Assembly: GCF_025145645.1 (NCBI RefSeq)
Contig: NZ_CP102252.1
Span: forward strand, 3,348,001-3,412,000
Direction: 5' to 3'
DNA from: Alistipes senegalensis JC50
GTDB taxonomy: Bacteria; Bacteroidota; Bacteroidia; Bacteroidales; Rikenellaceae
DNA length: 64,000 bases
In this document: positions 1 through 9,402 of the stretch, one piece after another
How the letters are laid out: the number at the start of each line of letters is the position of its first letter
Position numbering within the stretch: position 1 is the stretch's first letter
Position numbers and translations under genes: made by a program
Notes under the pieces: generated by a model
The model's input: only the letters and a program-made list of their open reading frames with translations
The model's database searches: none
Told to the model about the DNA's origin: nothing

Positions 1-1
1 C

Positions 2-64
2 GAACAGAAGCCCTATTTCGAGTCTTCCGAAGGCTCGGAAGCCGCTCCGCAGGTGACTTTCTAA
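2..64 (+). CDS. C-terminal end of an upstream gene (partial)
   Basis: Only the last 20 codons are present, ending in TAA directly before the ATG of the next gene. The visible tail (EQKPYFESSEGSEAAPQVTF) is acidic to neutral and matches no family I recognise. The zero-spacing junction suggests the following transporter is translationally linked to it. That a real gene ends here is inferred from the open frame and the tight junction. Confidence 0.5.
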   Translation, partial: EQKPYFESSEGSEAAPQVTF

Positions 65-1054
65 ATGATCTCCGAACGTTCGCGCGGCTATGTGCTGGGG
101 GCCGTGGCCGCGGCCAGTTACGGGCTCAATCCGCTCTTCGCGCTGCCCCTCTACGAGGCGGGCATGGAGCCGGATTCGGTCCTTTTCTACCGTTATGTGC
201 TGGCTGTGGTGATGCTGGGGGCGCTGATGCTCTTCCGGCGGCAGTCGTTCGCCCTCGCGCGGCGCGACATTCTGCCGCTGGCGGCGATGGGACTGTTGTT
301 TTCGGTGTCGTCGCTGCTGCTTTTCCAGAGCTACAACCTCATGGACGCGGGCATCGCCTCGACCATTCTGTTCGTCTATCCGGTGATGGTCGCCGTCATC
401 ATGGCCGTCGGCTTCCACGAGCGGATCACGGCCGCCACGGTTTTCTCGATCGTCCTGGCCTGCACGGGCATCGCCCTGCTTTACAAAGGGGGCGACGGCG
501 CGACGCTCAGCCTCGCGGGCGTGCTGCTGGTCTTCCTCTCGGCGCTCGCCTATGCGATCTACATCGTCGGCGTCAACCGTTCGTCGCTCAAAAACCTTCC
601 GACCGAGAAACTCACCTTTTACAGCCTCCTGTTCGGGTCGCTGGTCTATGTCGTGCGGCTGCAGGGCGGCGCTGATTTGCAGGCCGTTCCTTCGCCTCTG
701 ATGTGGATCAACGCCGTTTCGCTGGCGCTGTTCCCGACGATCGTCTCGCTGGTGACGATGGCCGGGGCCATCCGCCGCATCGGCTCCACGCCCACGGCGA
801 TCCTCGGGGCGCTGGAACCCGTCACGGCGTTGTTCTTCGGCGTCATGGTCTTCGGCGAGCGTTTCACGCTGCGTATCGGTGTCGGCGTGGCGCTGATCCT
901 CGTCGCCGTGACGCTCATCATCGCGGGCCGGTCGATCCGCATCCCCACCTCTGTCACCCACCTGGCCCGCTGGATAGCCCGCCCGCGGCTGCCGCGCTGG
1001 GCCGTGCGCTGGGCGCACCGTCTACCGCTGCCGCGCATCCGCCGCCGCGGCTGA
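65..1054 (+). CDS. DMT-superfamily (EamA) inner-membrane transporter
   Basis: The 329-residue protein shows about ten hydrophobic segments arranged as two five-helix EamA halves, the usual size and layout of drug/metabolite transporters. The first half runs from about residue 8 to 140 and the second from about 150 to 290. A basic Arg-rich tail of about 35 residues (RWIARPRLPRWAVRWAHR) follows the last helix and should be cytoplasmic. Substrate cannot be told from sequence; family members export amino acids, metabolites or drugs. The start is the ATG touching the upstream stop codon. Confidence 0.85.
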   Translation: MISERSRGYVLGAVAAASYGLNPLFALPLYEAGMEPDSVLFYRYVLAVVMLGALMLFRRQSFALARRDILPLAAMGLLFSVSSLLLFQSYNLMDAGIASTILFVYPVMVAVIMAVGFHERITAATVFSIVLACTGIALLYKGGDGATLSLAGVLLVFLSALAYAIYIVGVNRSSLKNLPTEKLTFYSLLFGSLVYVVRLQGGADLQAVPSPLMWINAVSLALFPTIVSLVTMAGAIRRIGSTPTAILGALEPVTALFFGVMVFGERFTLRIGVGVALILVAVTLIIAGRSIRIPTSVTHLARWIARPRLPRWAVRWAHRLPLPRIRRRG

Positions 1055-1119
1055 TCCTTCCGCCGAAACGAACGGCGCGAGCGAATCGCCTCCGGTGCCG
1101 TCCGCTCCTCTCCGGGCCG

Positions 1120-3480
1120 TTACAGACGGCTCTTTTCGTCGGCCGAACCCGCCTCGACGGCCTTGCGCTTGAAGGCTTTGCCCGATTTGAAGTTCCACGT
1201 CACCCCGATGCGATACGTACGGTTGCTCCACGTCTGCCGGGCGTCCACCGTGCGGACGAACCCATCGCCGCGGGCTCCGATCACCTGCCCCTGGTCCAGC
1301 AGATTCTGCACCGAGAACGAGGCGGTGAAACGGTCGCCGAAGCGTTTCTTGACGCCGGCTTGCAGCCGGTGGTCGGGATTCACCCAGCAGTTGCCCAGAT
1401 CCACCCGGCTCTGGTAGCGGTAGGAGAGGTCGATGTAGAATTTCGCCGGGAGGGTGAGGGTCGTCGAGAGGTTGACGAATCCCCAGTCGAAGAACTCCTC
1501 GGCGCCGTGCTGTTCGACGCGCTGTCCGCGGCGCATGTAGGTGATGTCGGCGTTCAGCTGCCACCACTTCGCGGGCTGGAACGGGAGGTTGACCGAGAGG
1601 TAATAGCCTTTCGTGGCGTCGTAGTTGACCCAGGCCACTTGCAGCAGGTCGGGGTTTTCGGAGTCGGCCTTCATCGTCTGCTGGATTTCGTCGTTCACGA
1701 TCTGCACGCCCGCCGTGAGGGTGTATTTGTGGGCGGCCACCAGCGTCAGGCTCACGTCGTGCTTGAACGACGGGTCGAGCGACGGATTTCCGGTCTGGTA
1801 GGTGTAGTCCGAGAGCTGCATCCGCTGGGGACTGAGGCTCCAGAACCGCGGACGCTCGATGGCCCGGGCGTACTGGGCGATCAGCGACCAGCCTTTCTGC
1901 TCCGAGACGCTCCAGGAGAGGCTGGCGTTGGGGAAGAGTGAGAAATAGTCCTGCCCGACGCCTTTTCCCGTCGTGTGGGTGTACTCGCCGCGCACTCCCG
2001 CCACGAAGCTCACGGCGCCGAGTTTCGCCGAGGCGATGGCGTAGGCCGCCGCGATGTTTTCCGTGTAGTTGATCGTGAAGCTCTGCCGCTCGTTGCGCAG
2101 CCATGCGTCGCCCCTGCGGTATTCGTAGAGCGCGTCGTTGCGCATGTCGTTGCGGGTGTATTTGGCGCCGGCTTTCAGCGACCAGCGGGGCGAAAAGTGC
2201 TTTTCGAGGGCCAGCGTCGCCGCGGCGATGTCGTAGAGGCTCGTGGCGTTGTCGCGGTAGACCGAGTCGAGGACGCTTCCGGGGGCCGTGATGCGGCTCT
2301 CGTTGTCGTTCCGGGTGTCGGTTTCGCGGCGCGTGTAGTCGGCCAGCAGCTTGAGCGTCGAGCCCAGCGTGTCGATCTTCCAGATGTAGTTGAACGTCGC
2401 CGAATAGTTGTCCCGGTGGTTGCGGTTGTCGAACCGGCTCTCCGTGCGGACCGTCTCGTCCGCCGTCCGGAAATCGGTGTAGGTGTCGTTGGGCTCTCCG
2501 TCGCGGTTGCGCCAGTATTCGAATTCTGCGCCGATGCTGTGCCGCGGGGCGATCTCGACGACCGTCCCGGCGCTGGCCCCGAAGCTGCGGGTGCGGCCCT
2601 TCATTTCCGAATGGGCGCTGAGCGACTTGTCCGCCGCATTGTAGAGCGTTTGCTCGTCGGTGATCGTTCTGTCGCTCCCGAAAGATCCCCACGCCGAGGC
2701 GTAGAGGTCCGCGCGGCCCGAGTGGACGTTGATGTTGGCCGAGGGATTGTGGCGGTCGGTGATGCCCGACTGCGTCGTGTTGTACGCTACCGAGCCGTCG
2801 ATGCCGTTCTCGCGGCGCTTTTTGAGCGTGATGCGGATCACGCCGCCCGCCGAGTCGGCGTCGTAGTCGGCGCCCGTCACGGGCACGACCTCGATTTTCC
2901 GAATCTCCTCGGCCCGGAGCGACCGCAGGTAGGTCAGCAGCTGTTCGGGCTCCATGCGCAGCTCCCGGTCGTTGACGTAGATTTTCGAGCCGCTTTTGCC
3001 GTTGATCGAGATCTTTTCGCCGTCGATCCAGACGCCGGGCGCCCGTTCGAGCAGTTCGATGCCGTCCTTGCCGATGGCCGCCGGGGCGTTGGCCACATCG
3101 ACCACGAAGCGGTCCGCCTCGCGCCGCACCAGCTGAGCCTTCACCACCACGCTCTCGATGCCGGTGGCCGAGGCCCGCATCACGAATACGCCCAGATCGT
3201 TGTCCGCCTCCACGCGCACCGCTTTCGTCACGGGGTCGAACCCGAGGAACTGAATTTGCAGCGTGTAGTCGCCCGGTGCGGCCTTCAGTTCGAACCGTCC
3301 CCGGGCGTCGGTCGTCCGGCCCGCCACCTGCTCTGCGCCTTTCAGCAGCACGACCGTCGCATATTCGACGGCGTTGCCCTGTTCATCCACCACGCGCCCC
3401 GTCGAAGGGCAAAGACGGGCCGCGGAGAGTCGGCTTGCGACCGAAGCCAGAATGACGATGAGGAGGATTGCTCTTTTCAT
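1120..3480 (-). CDS. TonB-dependent-receptor-like outer-membrane beta-barrel protein
   Basis: This 786-residue protein has a signal peptide (about residues 1-20), a carboxypeptidase-regulatory-like Ig domain (about 23-105, with GRVVDEQGNAVEYATV and GRFELKAAPGDYTL), a plug-like domain (about 115-215, with VVPVTGADYDADSAGGVIRI), and a long C-terminal stretch of alternating aromatic/polar strands typical of outer-membrane barrels. It resembles the OMP_b-brl_3 branch of Bacteroidetes TonB-receptor relatives rather than SusC. No SusD partner is adjacent, so glycan uptake is not indicated; a metal, peptide or stress-related role is possible. It stands alone under a promoter overlapped by a palindrome. 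Confidence 0.85.
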   Translation of the reverse strand: MKRAILLIVILASVASRLSAARLCPSTGRVVDEQGNAVEYATVVLLKGAEQVAGRTTDARGRFELKAAPGDYTLQIQFLGFDPVTKAVRVEADNDLGVFVMRASATGIESVVVKAQLVRREADRFVVDVANAPAAIGKDGIELLERAPGVWIDGEKISINGKSGSKIYVNDRELRMEPEQLLTYLRSLRAEEIRKIEVVPVTGADYDADSAGGVIRITLKKRRENGIDGSVAYNTTQSGITDRHNPSANINVHSGRADLYASAWGSFGSDRTITDEQTLYNAADKSLSAHSEMKGRTRSFGASAGTVVEIAPRHSIGAEFEYWRNRDGEPNDTYTDFRTADETVRTESRFDNRNHRDNYSATFNYIWKIDTLGSTLKLLADYTRRETDTRNDNESRITAPGSVLDSVYRDNATSLYDIAAATLALEKHFSPRWSLKAGAKYTRNDMRNDALYEYRRGDAWLRNERQSFTINYTENIAAAYAIASAKLGAVSFVAGVRGEYTHTTGKGVGQDYFSLFPNASLSWSVSEQKGWSLIAQYARAIERPRFWSLSPQRMQLSDYTYQTGNPSLDPSFKHDVSLTLVAAHKYTLTAGVQIVNDEIQQTMKADSENPDLLQVAWVNYDATKGYYLSVNLPFQPAKWWQLNADITYMRRGQRVEQHGAEEFFDWGFVNLSTTLTLPAKFYIDLSYRYQSRVDLGNCWVNPDHRLQAGVKKRFGDRFTASFSVQNLLDQGQVIGARGDGFVRTVDARQTWSNRTYRIGVTWNFKSGKAFKRKAVEAGSADEKSRL

Positions 3481-3511
3481 AATATTCTGTTTTGCATTTT
3501 ATTTGTTTGCG

Positions 3512-3544
3512 CAAAGATATATAATAATATTTATACTATGCAAA
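3512..3544 (-). promoter_or_regulatory. Promoter of the outer-membrane receptor gene
   Basis: Read on the minus strand there is TTTG (3541-3544), 21 bases, then TATCTTTG (3512-3519), a full match to the Bacteroidetes -33/-7 consensus. The start codon lies about 30 bases downstream. The -33 box sits at the centre of the palindrome at 3534-3552. Confidence 0.75.
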
Positions 3545-3552
3545 ACATAGTA
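3534..3552. promoter_or_regulatory. Candidate operator: perfect 7-bp inverted repeat over the -33 box
   Basis: TACTATG (3534-3540), CAAAA, then CATAGTA (3546-3552) is a perfect inverted repeat centred on the -33 box of the minus-strand receptor gene. A dimeric repressor bound here would block sigma-factor contact. TACTA half-sites resemble those I recall for BlaI/MecI-type repressors, but no such regulator is encoded in the window. Confidence 0.5.
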
Positions 3553-3714
3553 CTGAAATTTTCAGAATTTTTTTCGACGCAGAGGTTCTGCCCGCGTCAG
3601 AGCCGGATTTCCGGGCTTCCGCCGTGCGGCGGGTCCGTCCCTATAAAATAGGTATAGTCGAAAATTTGTTGAAAAGCCTCCGGCGGCGGGGTAGGAATCC
3701 CGGGAAATATTTTC

Positions 3715-3722
3715 TAAATTTG
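3715..3722 (+). promoter_or_regulatory. Possible -7 box for the acyltransferase gene
   Basis: TAAATTTG fits the TAnnTTTG consensus and lies 37 bases before the ATG chosen for the acyltransferase. No TTTG is found 19-21 bases upstream, so this is a partial match. The rest of the 3481-3759 intergenic stretch holds the receptor promoter and nothing else I recognise. Confidence 0.4.
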
Positions 3723-3759
3723 CAGATTGAATTAATATGGCTAATTGTCCCCGGACACT

Positions 3760-4503
3760 ATGTTGAGTGCCTTATACTACCTTTTTCTGGTGCTTTTGTG
3801 CACCTTTTTCATGATTTTGTCGGCCCTTGCGCTGGTCCTCTGCTATCCGTTCGACAAGGGCCGCCGCGTGGTGCACGAACTGTCGCGCATACTGGTGCGG
3901 ATTTTTTTCTTCATTCCGCCCTTCTGGCGGCAGAAGGTCATCGGCCGGGAGCTGATCGACCGGAAGAAACGCTATGTCATCGTCATCAACCACAACACGG
4001 TGATCGACATCCCGGCGCTCTACTACATTCCGCTGAATTTCCGCTGGGTGTCGAAGCGCGAGGTCTTCAAGACGCTCTTCTTCGGGCAGTACCTCGTGTT
4101 GCACGGCGACATCTGCATCGACCGCGGCCGCGCCGCCGAGGCGTTGGAACAGATGGTCCGCGACGGGCGGATGTGGATTTCGCGCGGGGCTTCGGTGGCC
4201 GTCTTTCCCGAGGGCACGCGCTCGAAGAACGGCGAGATCGGGCGCTTCAAGGCCGGGGCCTTCACCCTGGCCAAAGAGGCCGGCGTGGATATTCTCCCGG
4301 TGGTGATGGACGGCACCAAGACGCTGATCCGCAAGAACCTGGCTTTCAACTGGGGCAACCGGATCACGCTCCGCGTGCTGCCTCCCGTTCCGGCCTCGGA
4401 GGTCGCCGCGACGGAGACCCACGAGTTGATGCAGACGGTCCGCGAGCGGATGTGCGAGGCTTTGGCCGAGATAAGAACTGAAAGCGCAATGCAAAATTCA
4501 TAA
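3760..4503 (+). CDS. 1-acyl-sn-glycerol-3-phosphate acyltransferase (PlsC family)
   Basis: Proteins of this family transfer an acyl chain to lysophosphatidic acid, the second step of phospholipid synthesis, at the inner membrane. The HX4D motif is NHNTVID (H78, D83) and the second block is FPEGTRS (about residues 149-155). An N-terminal membrane anchor spans about residues 5-29. I chose the ATG at 3760 (247 residues); a TTG five codons upstream is also in frame but less likely. The last residues (QNS) and the stop are encoded by the AT-rich repeat that follows. Some family members act on ornithine or other lipids, so the acceptor is not certain. Confidence 0.88.
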   Translation: MLSALYYLFLVLLCTFFMILSALALVLCYPFDKGRRVVHELSRILVRIFFFIPPFWRQKVIGRELIDRKKRYVIVINHNTVIDIPALYYIPLNFRWVSKREVFKTLFFGQYLVLHGDICIDRGRAAEALEQMVRDGRMWISRGASVAVFPEGTRSKNGEIGRFKAGAFTLAKEAGVDILPVVMDGTKTLIRKNLAFNWGNRITLRVLPPVPASEVAATETHELMQTVRERMCEALAEIRTESAMQNS

Positions 4504-4625
4504 TTCATAATTCATAATTATTCAAGTGGCCGATGGCAAAGGGAATCTGTGAGGATGATTCCTGGCGTATGTTCGGAATGACACTTTTAATTTTGAATTC
4601 TGAATTCTGAATTGTGAATTCAAAA
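4488..4625. repeat. AT-rich element with inverted arrays of AATTCA-type repeats
   Basis: About 138 bases. The left end has three to four tandem copies of AATTCAT; the right end has GAATTCT/GAATTGT copies in inverse orientation, so the arms are roughly inverted repeats around a 65-base unique core. The left arm supplies the acyltransferase stop codon and the right arm ends 3 bases before the parE start. A TAATTTTG (4588-4595) in the right arm could act as a -7 box for parE. Confidence 0.6.
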
Positions 4626-4627
4626 AT

Positions 4628-6499
4628 ATGGCAGATTTACTCAATACCAACGCAGACAACTACGGCGACGACGCCATTGTGACCCTCTCTCCGCGGGAGC
4701 ATATCCGGTTGCGCCCGGGCATGTATGTCGGCACAGTGGGCGACGGTTCGCAGCCCGACGAGGCGCTCTACGTGCTTATCAAGGAGGTCGTTGACAACTC
4801 GATCGACGAGTTCATCATGGGCGCGGGCAAGCAGATCGACATCACGATCGCCGACAAGGTGGTCACGGTGCGCGACTACGGCCGCGGCATCCCCCTCAAA
4901 TCGCTCTCGGTGGCCGTCGGGCAGATGAACACGGGCGGCAAGTACGGAAGCGACGCCTTCAAAAAGACGGTCGGCATGAACGGCGTGGGCGTCAAGGCCG
5001 TGAACATGCTTTCGAGCGAATTCACGGCCCGTTCGGTGCGCGACGGCGAAGCCCGCACGGTGACCTTCTCCAAAGGGCTGGAGGTCAGCGACAAGTGGGA
5101 GAGCGGCGTTCACGAAAAGAACGGCACGTTCATTTCGTACCGCGTCGATGAGGAGATTTTCGGCGAATACGCCTACAACCTCGAATACGTCGAGCAGAAG
5201 ATCCGCAATTACAGCTACCTGAACCTGGGGCTTACGCTCAACTTCAACGGCAAGAGCTACGTGTCGAGGAACGGCCTGCTGGACCTGGTGAACGACAACC
5301 TGACCGAGGAGCCGCTCTATCCCCCGATCCACCTCACGGGCGACGACATCGAGGTGGTCATCACCCACGGCACGGGCTACGGCGAGAGCTACGACTCGTT
5401 CGTCAACGGACAGCACACCATTCACGGAGGTACGCACCAGGTGGCGCTGCGCGCGGCGGTCGCCAAGACCGTCAAGGAGTTCTACCACAAGGACTACGAC
5501 CCGTCGGACATCCGTACGTCGATCATGGCGGCCATCTCGGTCAAGGTTTCCAATCCGGTGTTCGAGAACCAGCAGAAGACCAAGTTCGGATCGCGCGAGA
5601 TCGAGCCGGGGGTGTCGGTCAATGCGTTCGTGGGCGACTTTCTGGCGAAGCACCTCGACGACTACTTGCACAAGCACCCCGAGACGGCGCAGATTCTCCA
5701 GAAGAAGATCGTCGAGAACGAGAAGGAGCGCAAGGCGATTTCGGGCATCCAGAAGAAGGCCCGCGAGACGGCCAAGAAGGTGAGCCTGAACAACAAGAAA
5801 CTGCGCGACTGCAAGATACACCGCACGGACAAGAACGAGTTGGCCGAGCAGTCGATGATCTTCATCACGGAGGGTAACTCCGCGTCGGGTTCGATCACCA
5901 AGAGCCGCGACGTGCGCACGCAGGCGGTCTTTTCGCTGCGCGGCAAGCCGCTGAACTGCTACGGGCTTACGAAGAAGGTGGTCTACGAGAACGAGGAGTT
6001 CAACCTGTTGCAGGCGGCGCTGAACATCGAGGAGGACATGGACAACCTGCGTTACAACAAGGTCGTGATCGCCACCGATGCCGATGTCGATGGCATGCAC
6101 ATCCGCCTGCTGATGATGACTTTCTTCTTGCAGTTCTTCCCCGAGGTGATCCGCCAGGGGCATCTGTTCGTGCTTCAGACGCCGCTGTTCCGCGTGCGCA
6201 ACAAGAAGGAGACGATCTACTGCTACTCCGAGGAGGAGCGGTTGAAGGCCGTGGGGAGATGCGGCGCCAACGCCGAGATCACGCGTTTCAAAGGTCTGGG
6301 CGAAATATCTCCCGACGAGTTCCGGGAGTTCATCGGCGAGAACATGCGTCTGGACAAGGTGCGCATCACCAAGGACGATCCGATCCACGACCTGCTGGAG
6401 TTTTACATGGGTAAGAATACGTATGAGCGTCAGGGCTTCATTATCGACAACCTGCGCATTGAGGAGGACCTTATCGAACAGGACCTTGCGATTAATTGA
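4628..6499 (+). CDS. parE: DNA topoisomerase IV subunit B
   Basis: This is the ATPase subunit of the chromosome-decatenating type IIA topoisomerase. The GHKL ATPase domain has EVVDNSIDEF (ATP-binding Asn), DYGRGIP and GMNGVGVKAVN in the first 140 residues. The transducer domain follows. The TOPRIM domain contains ITEGNSASGS (catalytic Glu) and DADVDGMHIR (metal-binding aspartates) near residues 410-500. The length of 623 residues is normal for ParE and shorter than most GyrB proteins. It is followed 34 bases later by the partner subunit, which supports ParE over GyrB. The gap to the partner consists of the AT-rich repeat family. Confidence 0.92.
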   Translation: MADLLNTNADNYGDDAIVTLSPREHIRLRPGMYVGTVGDGSQPDEALYVLIKEVVDNSIDEFIMGAGKQIDITIADKVVTVRDYGRGIPLKSLSVAVGQMNTGGKYGSDAFKKTVGMNGVGVKAVNMLSSEFTARSVRDGEARTVTFSKGLEVSDKWESGVHEKNGTFISYRVDEEIFGEYAYNLEYVEQKIRNYSYLNLGLTLNFNGKSYVSRNGLLDLVNDNLTEEPLYPPIHLTGDDIEVVITHGTGYGESYDSFVNGQHTIHGGTHQVALRAAVAKTVKEFYHKDYDPSDIRTSIMAAISVKVSNPVFENQQKTKFGSREIEPGVSVNAFVGDFLAKHLDDYLHKHPETAQILQKKIVENEKERKAISGIQKKARETAKKVSLNNKKLRDCKIHRTDKNELAEQSMIFITEGNSASGSITKSRDVRTQAVFSLRGKPLNCYGLTKKVVYENEEFNLLQAALNIEEDMDNLRYNKVVIATDADVDGMHIRLLMMTFFLQFFPEVIRQGHLFVLQTPLFRVRNKKETIYCYSEEERLKAVGRCGANAEITRFKGLGEISPDEFREFIGENMRLDKVRITKDDPIHDLLEFYMGKNTYERQGFIIDNLRIEEDLIEQDLAIN

Positions 6500-6528
6500 A
6501 AATTAAGAATTAAAAATTAAAAATTCCG
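6497..6528. repeat. AT-rich AATTAAG/AATTAAAA array between parE and parC
   Basis: A single-armed copy of the AT-rich family (about GAAAATTAAGAATTAAAAAT) fills the whole parE-parC gap, starting at the parE stop codon. Confidence 0.6.
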
Positions 6529-6533
6529 ATTTC

Positions 6534-9398
6534 ATGGCGGAAGAAAACGATAAGACGGGGCGCGACGAAGCGCTCAACGAGGATACCTCGACGCCCGAAA
6601 CCGCAGTCGATGCGGCGGAAGAGACGCCTGTCGCCGAAGCTCCGGCCAAGGCGGGCAAGTTCGACCGCCTGACGCAGGAGGAGGTGGGCGTGCGCAAGCT
6701 GACGGGCATGTATAAGAACTGGTTCCTGGACTACGCTTCGTACGTGATCCTCGAACGCGCCGTGCCGCACGTCGAAGACGGTCTGAAACCCGTACAGCGG
6801 CGTATCCTCCACGCGATGAAGGTCGTGGACGACGGCCGTTACAACAAGGTCGCCAACCTCGTGGGGCAGACCATGCAGTACCACCCGCACGGCGATGCGT
6901 CGATCAAGGATGCGTTGGTGCAGCTGGGGCAGAAAGACCTGCTGATCGACTGTCAGGGCAACTGGGGCAATATCCTCACGGGCGACGAGGCCGCCGCGGC
7001 CCGATATATCGAGGCGCGGCTGTCGAAATTCGCCCTCGACGTGGTTTTCAACAAGAAGACGACGGAGTGGATGCTCTCGTACGACGGCCGCAAGGAGGAG
7101 CCCGTGACGCTGCCGATCAAATTCCCGCTGCTGCTGGCGCAGGGTTCGGACGGTATCGCCGTGGGGCTGGCGTCGAAAATCCTGCCCCACAACTTCGTGG
7201 AGCTGATCAACGCCTGCATCGCCCACCTCGAAGGGCGCGAGTTCCAGCTCTATCCCGACTTCCCGACGGGCGGCATGGCCGACGTGAGCCGTTACAACGA
7301 CGGACTGCGGGGCGGCGCCGTGAAGGTCCGGGCGAAGATCTCGAAGATCGACAAACGCACGCTGGCCATCACCGAGATTCCCTATACCACGACCACCGAG
7401 TCGATCAAGGATTCGATCATCAAGGCCAACGACAAGGGCAAGATCAAGATCCGCAAGGTCGATGACAATACGGCCGACAAGGTCGAGATCGTCATTCAGG
7501 TCGCCCCCGACGAATCGTCGGACAAGACCATCGACGCCCTGTATGCTTTCACCGACTGCGAGGTGTCGATCTCCCCGAACTCGTGCGTGATCTGGGACGA
7601 GAAGCCGCATTTCCTGGGCGTCTCGGAGATTCTGCGCCGTTCGGCCGAGCACACCAAGTCGCTGTTGGGGCTCGAATTGAAGATCAAGCTCGGGGAGTTG
7701 AACGAGGCGTGGCACGCCGCGTCGTTGGAACGCATCTTCATCGAGAACAAGCTCTACCAGCTGATCGAGGGTTGCAAGAGCCGCGAGGAGGCATATACTG
7801 CTGTCGATAAGGGCTTGGAACCCTTTAAGAAACAGCTGCGACGTGAAGTGACGCTTGAGGACGTGCAGCGCCTTACGGAGTTGAAGTTTATCCGCATCTC
7901 GCGTTACGATTCGGACAAGGCCGACAACGAGATCAAACAGATCGAGGAGGACATCAAGGCCACGCAGTACGATCTGGACCACCTGACCGAATACGCCGTC
8001 GCCTACTACGAGCGCATCCGCGACAAGTACGGCAAGGGCCGGGAGCGCCGCACGGAGCTGCGCGAGTTCGATTCGATCGAGGCCACGAAGGTCGCTGTGA
8101 CCAACGCCAAACTCTACGTCGATCGCGCCGAGGGTTTCTTCGGCATCGGCAAGTCGATGAAGGACGCCGAGCTGGTCTGCGACTGCTCGGACATCGACGA
8201 CGTGATCGTCTTCACGAAGGACGGGCGTTACGTCATCACGAAGGTTTCGGACAAGGCTTTCTTCGACAAGAACATCTACTATATCGGGGTTTTCAAACGC
8301 AACGACGACCGCACGATTTACAACGTCCTCTACCGCGACGGCAAGAACGGCGCGATTATGATGAAGCGCTGCGCCATCAAGGGCATCACGCGCGACAAGG
8401 AGTACGACATCACCAAGGGAACACCCAAGAGCGAGATTCTGTATATGTCTGTGAATCCGAACGGTGAGGCTGAGGTGCTGAAGGTTTACTTCAAGCCCCG
8501 TCCGCGCCTGAAAAAGGTGATCGTGGACCTCGATTTCTCGACCCTCGCCATCAAGGGACGCCAGAGCCAAGGCAACCTTTTCTCGCGCTACGGTATCCAC
8601 AAGATCGTGTTGAAGGAGCGCGGCACCTCGACGCTCGGCGGGCAGAACATCTGGTTCGACGAGGATGTCCGCCGTCTGAACGCCGACGGCCGCGGAAAGC
8701 TGCTGGGCGAATTCAAGGGCGACGACAAGCTGATCGTGTGGACCTCCAAGAACCAGTACTACATCACGGGTTACGACCTTATGCAGCACTTCCCCGACGA
8801 CACCGTGCGCGTGGCGCGTTACGAATCCGACCGGGTTTACAGTCTGTGCTATTACGACCGCGACCAGCAGTACTACTACATGAAGCGCTTCACGGCCGAA
8901 ATGTCGGACAAGACGCAGGATTTCCTGGATGCCGACGCCGATTTCATCTGCGTGACGGACCGTGCCGGCGCTCAGCTGGAGATCACCTATAAGGGGGCGC
9001 ACGCTTCGCGGCCCGCAGACCTCATCGACGTTGACGAATTCGTGGGCGTCAAGAGCCACCGCGCCAAGGGCAAGCGCCTGACGACTTACGATGTCGCCGC
9101 ATTGCGGATGATCGAACCCGAGCTTCCTCCCGAGCCGGAACCGGCTGACGAAGAGGGTGTTGATGGCGATCAGCTGACGGATGCTTCCGGTGATGCGTCG
9201 CAAGATTCTGTCGCCGAGGCAAAAACGGTTGAATCCGCCGCTCCGAAAGCGAATCCGGCGGCGAAACCCGCTTCGGAAAAAGCCTCGGCGGACCACTCCC
9301 CGGCCGGAACGATCGTCGGGGACGTGGAGTTCGAGATCGAGCGGGCCAAAGGCGATGCCGACGAGGTGATCGACCCCGAGCAACTGAATCTTTTCTAA
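6534..9398 (+). CDS. parC: DNA topoisomerase IV subunit A
   Basis: This is the DNA breakage-reunion subunit partnering ParE. The catalytic tyrosine is Y158 in AAARYIEARL, and the winged-helix region reads RILHAMKVVDDGRYNKVANL then HPHGDASIKDAL. The position matching the quinolone-determining Ser80 of E. coli ParC is Ala. The C-terminal half is a degenerate beta-propeller. The protein is long (954 residues) because of an acidic, Ala/Pro/Glu-rich low-complexity N-terminus (about 1-40) and a C-terminal tail (about 865-954). Lies 34 bases after parE and 4 bases before aroK, so one operon is likely. Confidence 0.92.
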   Translation: MAEENDKTGRDEALNEDTSTPETAVDAAEETPVAEAPAKAGKFDRLTQEEVGVRKLTGMYKNWFLDYASYVILERAVPHVEDGLKPVQRRILHAMKVVDDGRYNKVANLVGQTMQYHPHGDASIKDALVQLGQKDLLIDCQGNWGNILTGDEAAAARYIEARLSKFALDVVFNKKTTEWMLSYDGRKEEPVTLPIKFPLLLAQGSDGIAVGLASKILPHNFVELINACIAHLEGREFQLYPDFPTGGMADVSRYNDGLRGGAVKVRAKISKIDKRTLAITEIPYTTTTESIKDSIIKANDKGKIKIRKVDDNTADKVEIVIQVAPDESSDKTIDALYAFTDCEVSISPNSCVIWDEKPHFLGVSEILRRSAEHTKSLLGLELKIKLGELNEAWHAASLERIFIENKLYQLIEGCKSREEAYTAVDKGLEPFKKQLRREVTLEDVQRLTELKFIRISRYDSDKADNEIKQIEEDIKATQYDLDHLTEYAVAYYERIRDKYGKGRERRTELREFDSIEATKVAVTNAKLYVDRAEGFFGIGKSMKDAELVCDCSDIDDVIVFTKDGRYVITKVSDKAFFDKNIYYIGVFKRNDDRTIYNVLYRDGKNGAIMMKRCAIKGITRDKEYDITKGTPKSEILYMSVNPNGEAEVLKVYFKPRPRLKKVIVDLDFSTLAIKGRQSQGNLFSRYGIHKIVLKERGTSTLGGQNIWFDEDVRRLNADGRGKLLGEFKGDDKLIVWTSKNQYYITGYDLMQHFPDDTVRVARYESDRVYSLCYYDRDQQYYYMKRFTAEMSDKTQDFLDADADFICVTDRAGAQLEITYKGAHASRPADLIDVDEFVGVKSHRAKGKRLTTYDVAALRMIEPELPPEPEPADEEGVDGDQLTDASGDASQDSVAEAKTVESAAPKANPAAKPASEKASADHSPAGTIVGDVEFEIERAKGDADEVIDPEQLNLF

Positions 9399-9402
9399 AC
9401 GC

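Noticed and set aside
1975..3651. Long plus-strand open frame opposite the outer-membrane receptor gene
   Set aside because: Arg/Val/Asp-rich, no recognisable domain, mirrors the third-base GC bias of the real minus-strand gene and runs across its promoter.
4488..4625. AT-rich iterated array as a CRISPR
   Set aside because: The repeat unit is only 6-8 bases with no unique spacers between units, and no cas genes are present.
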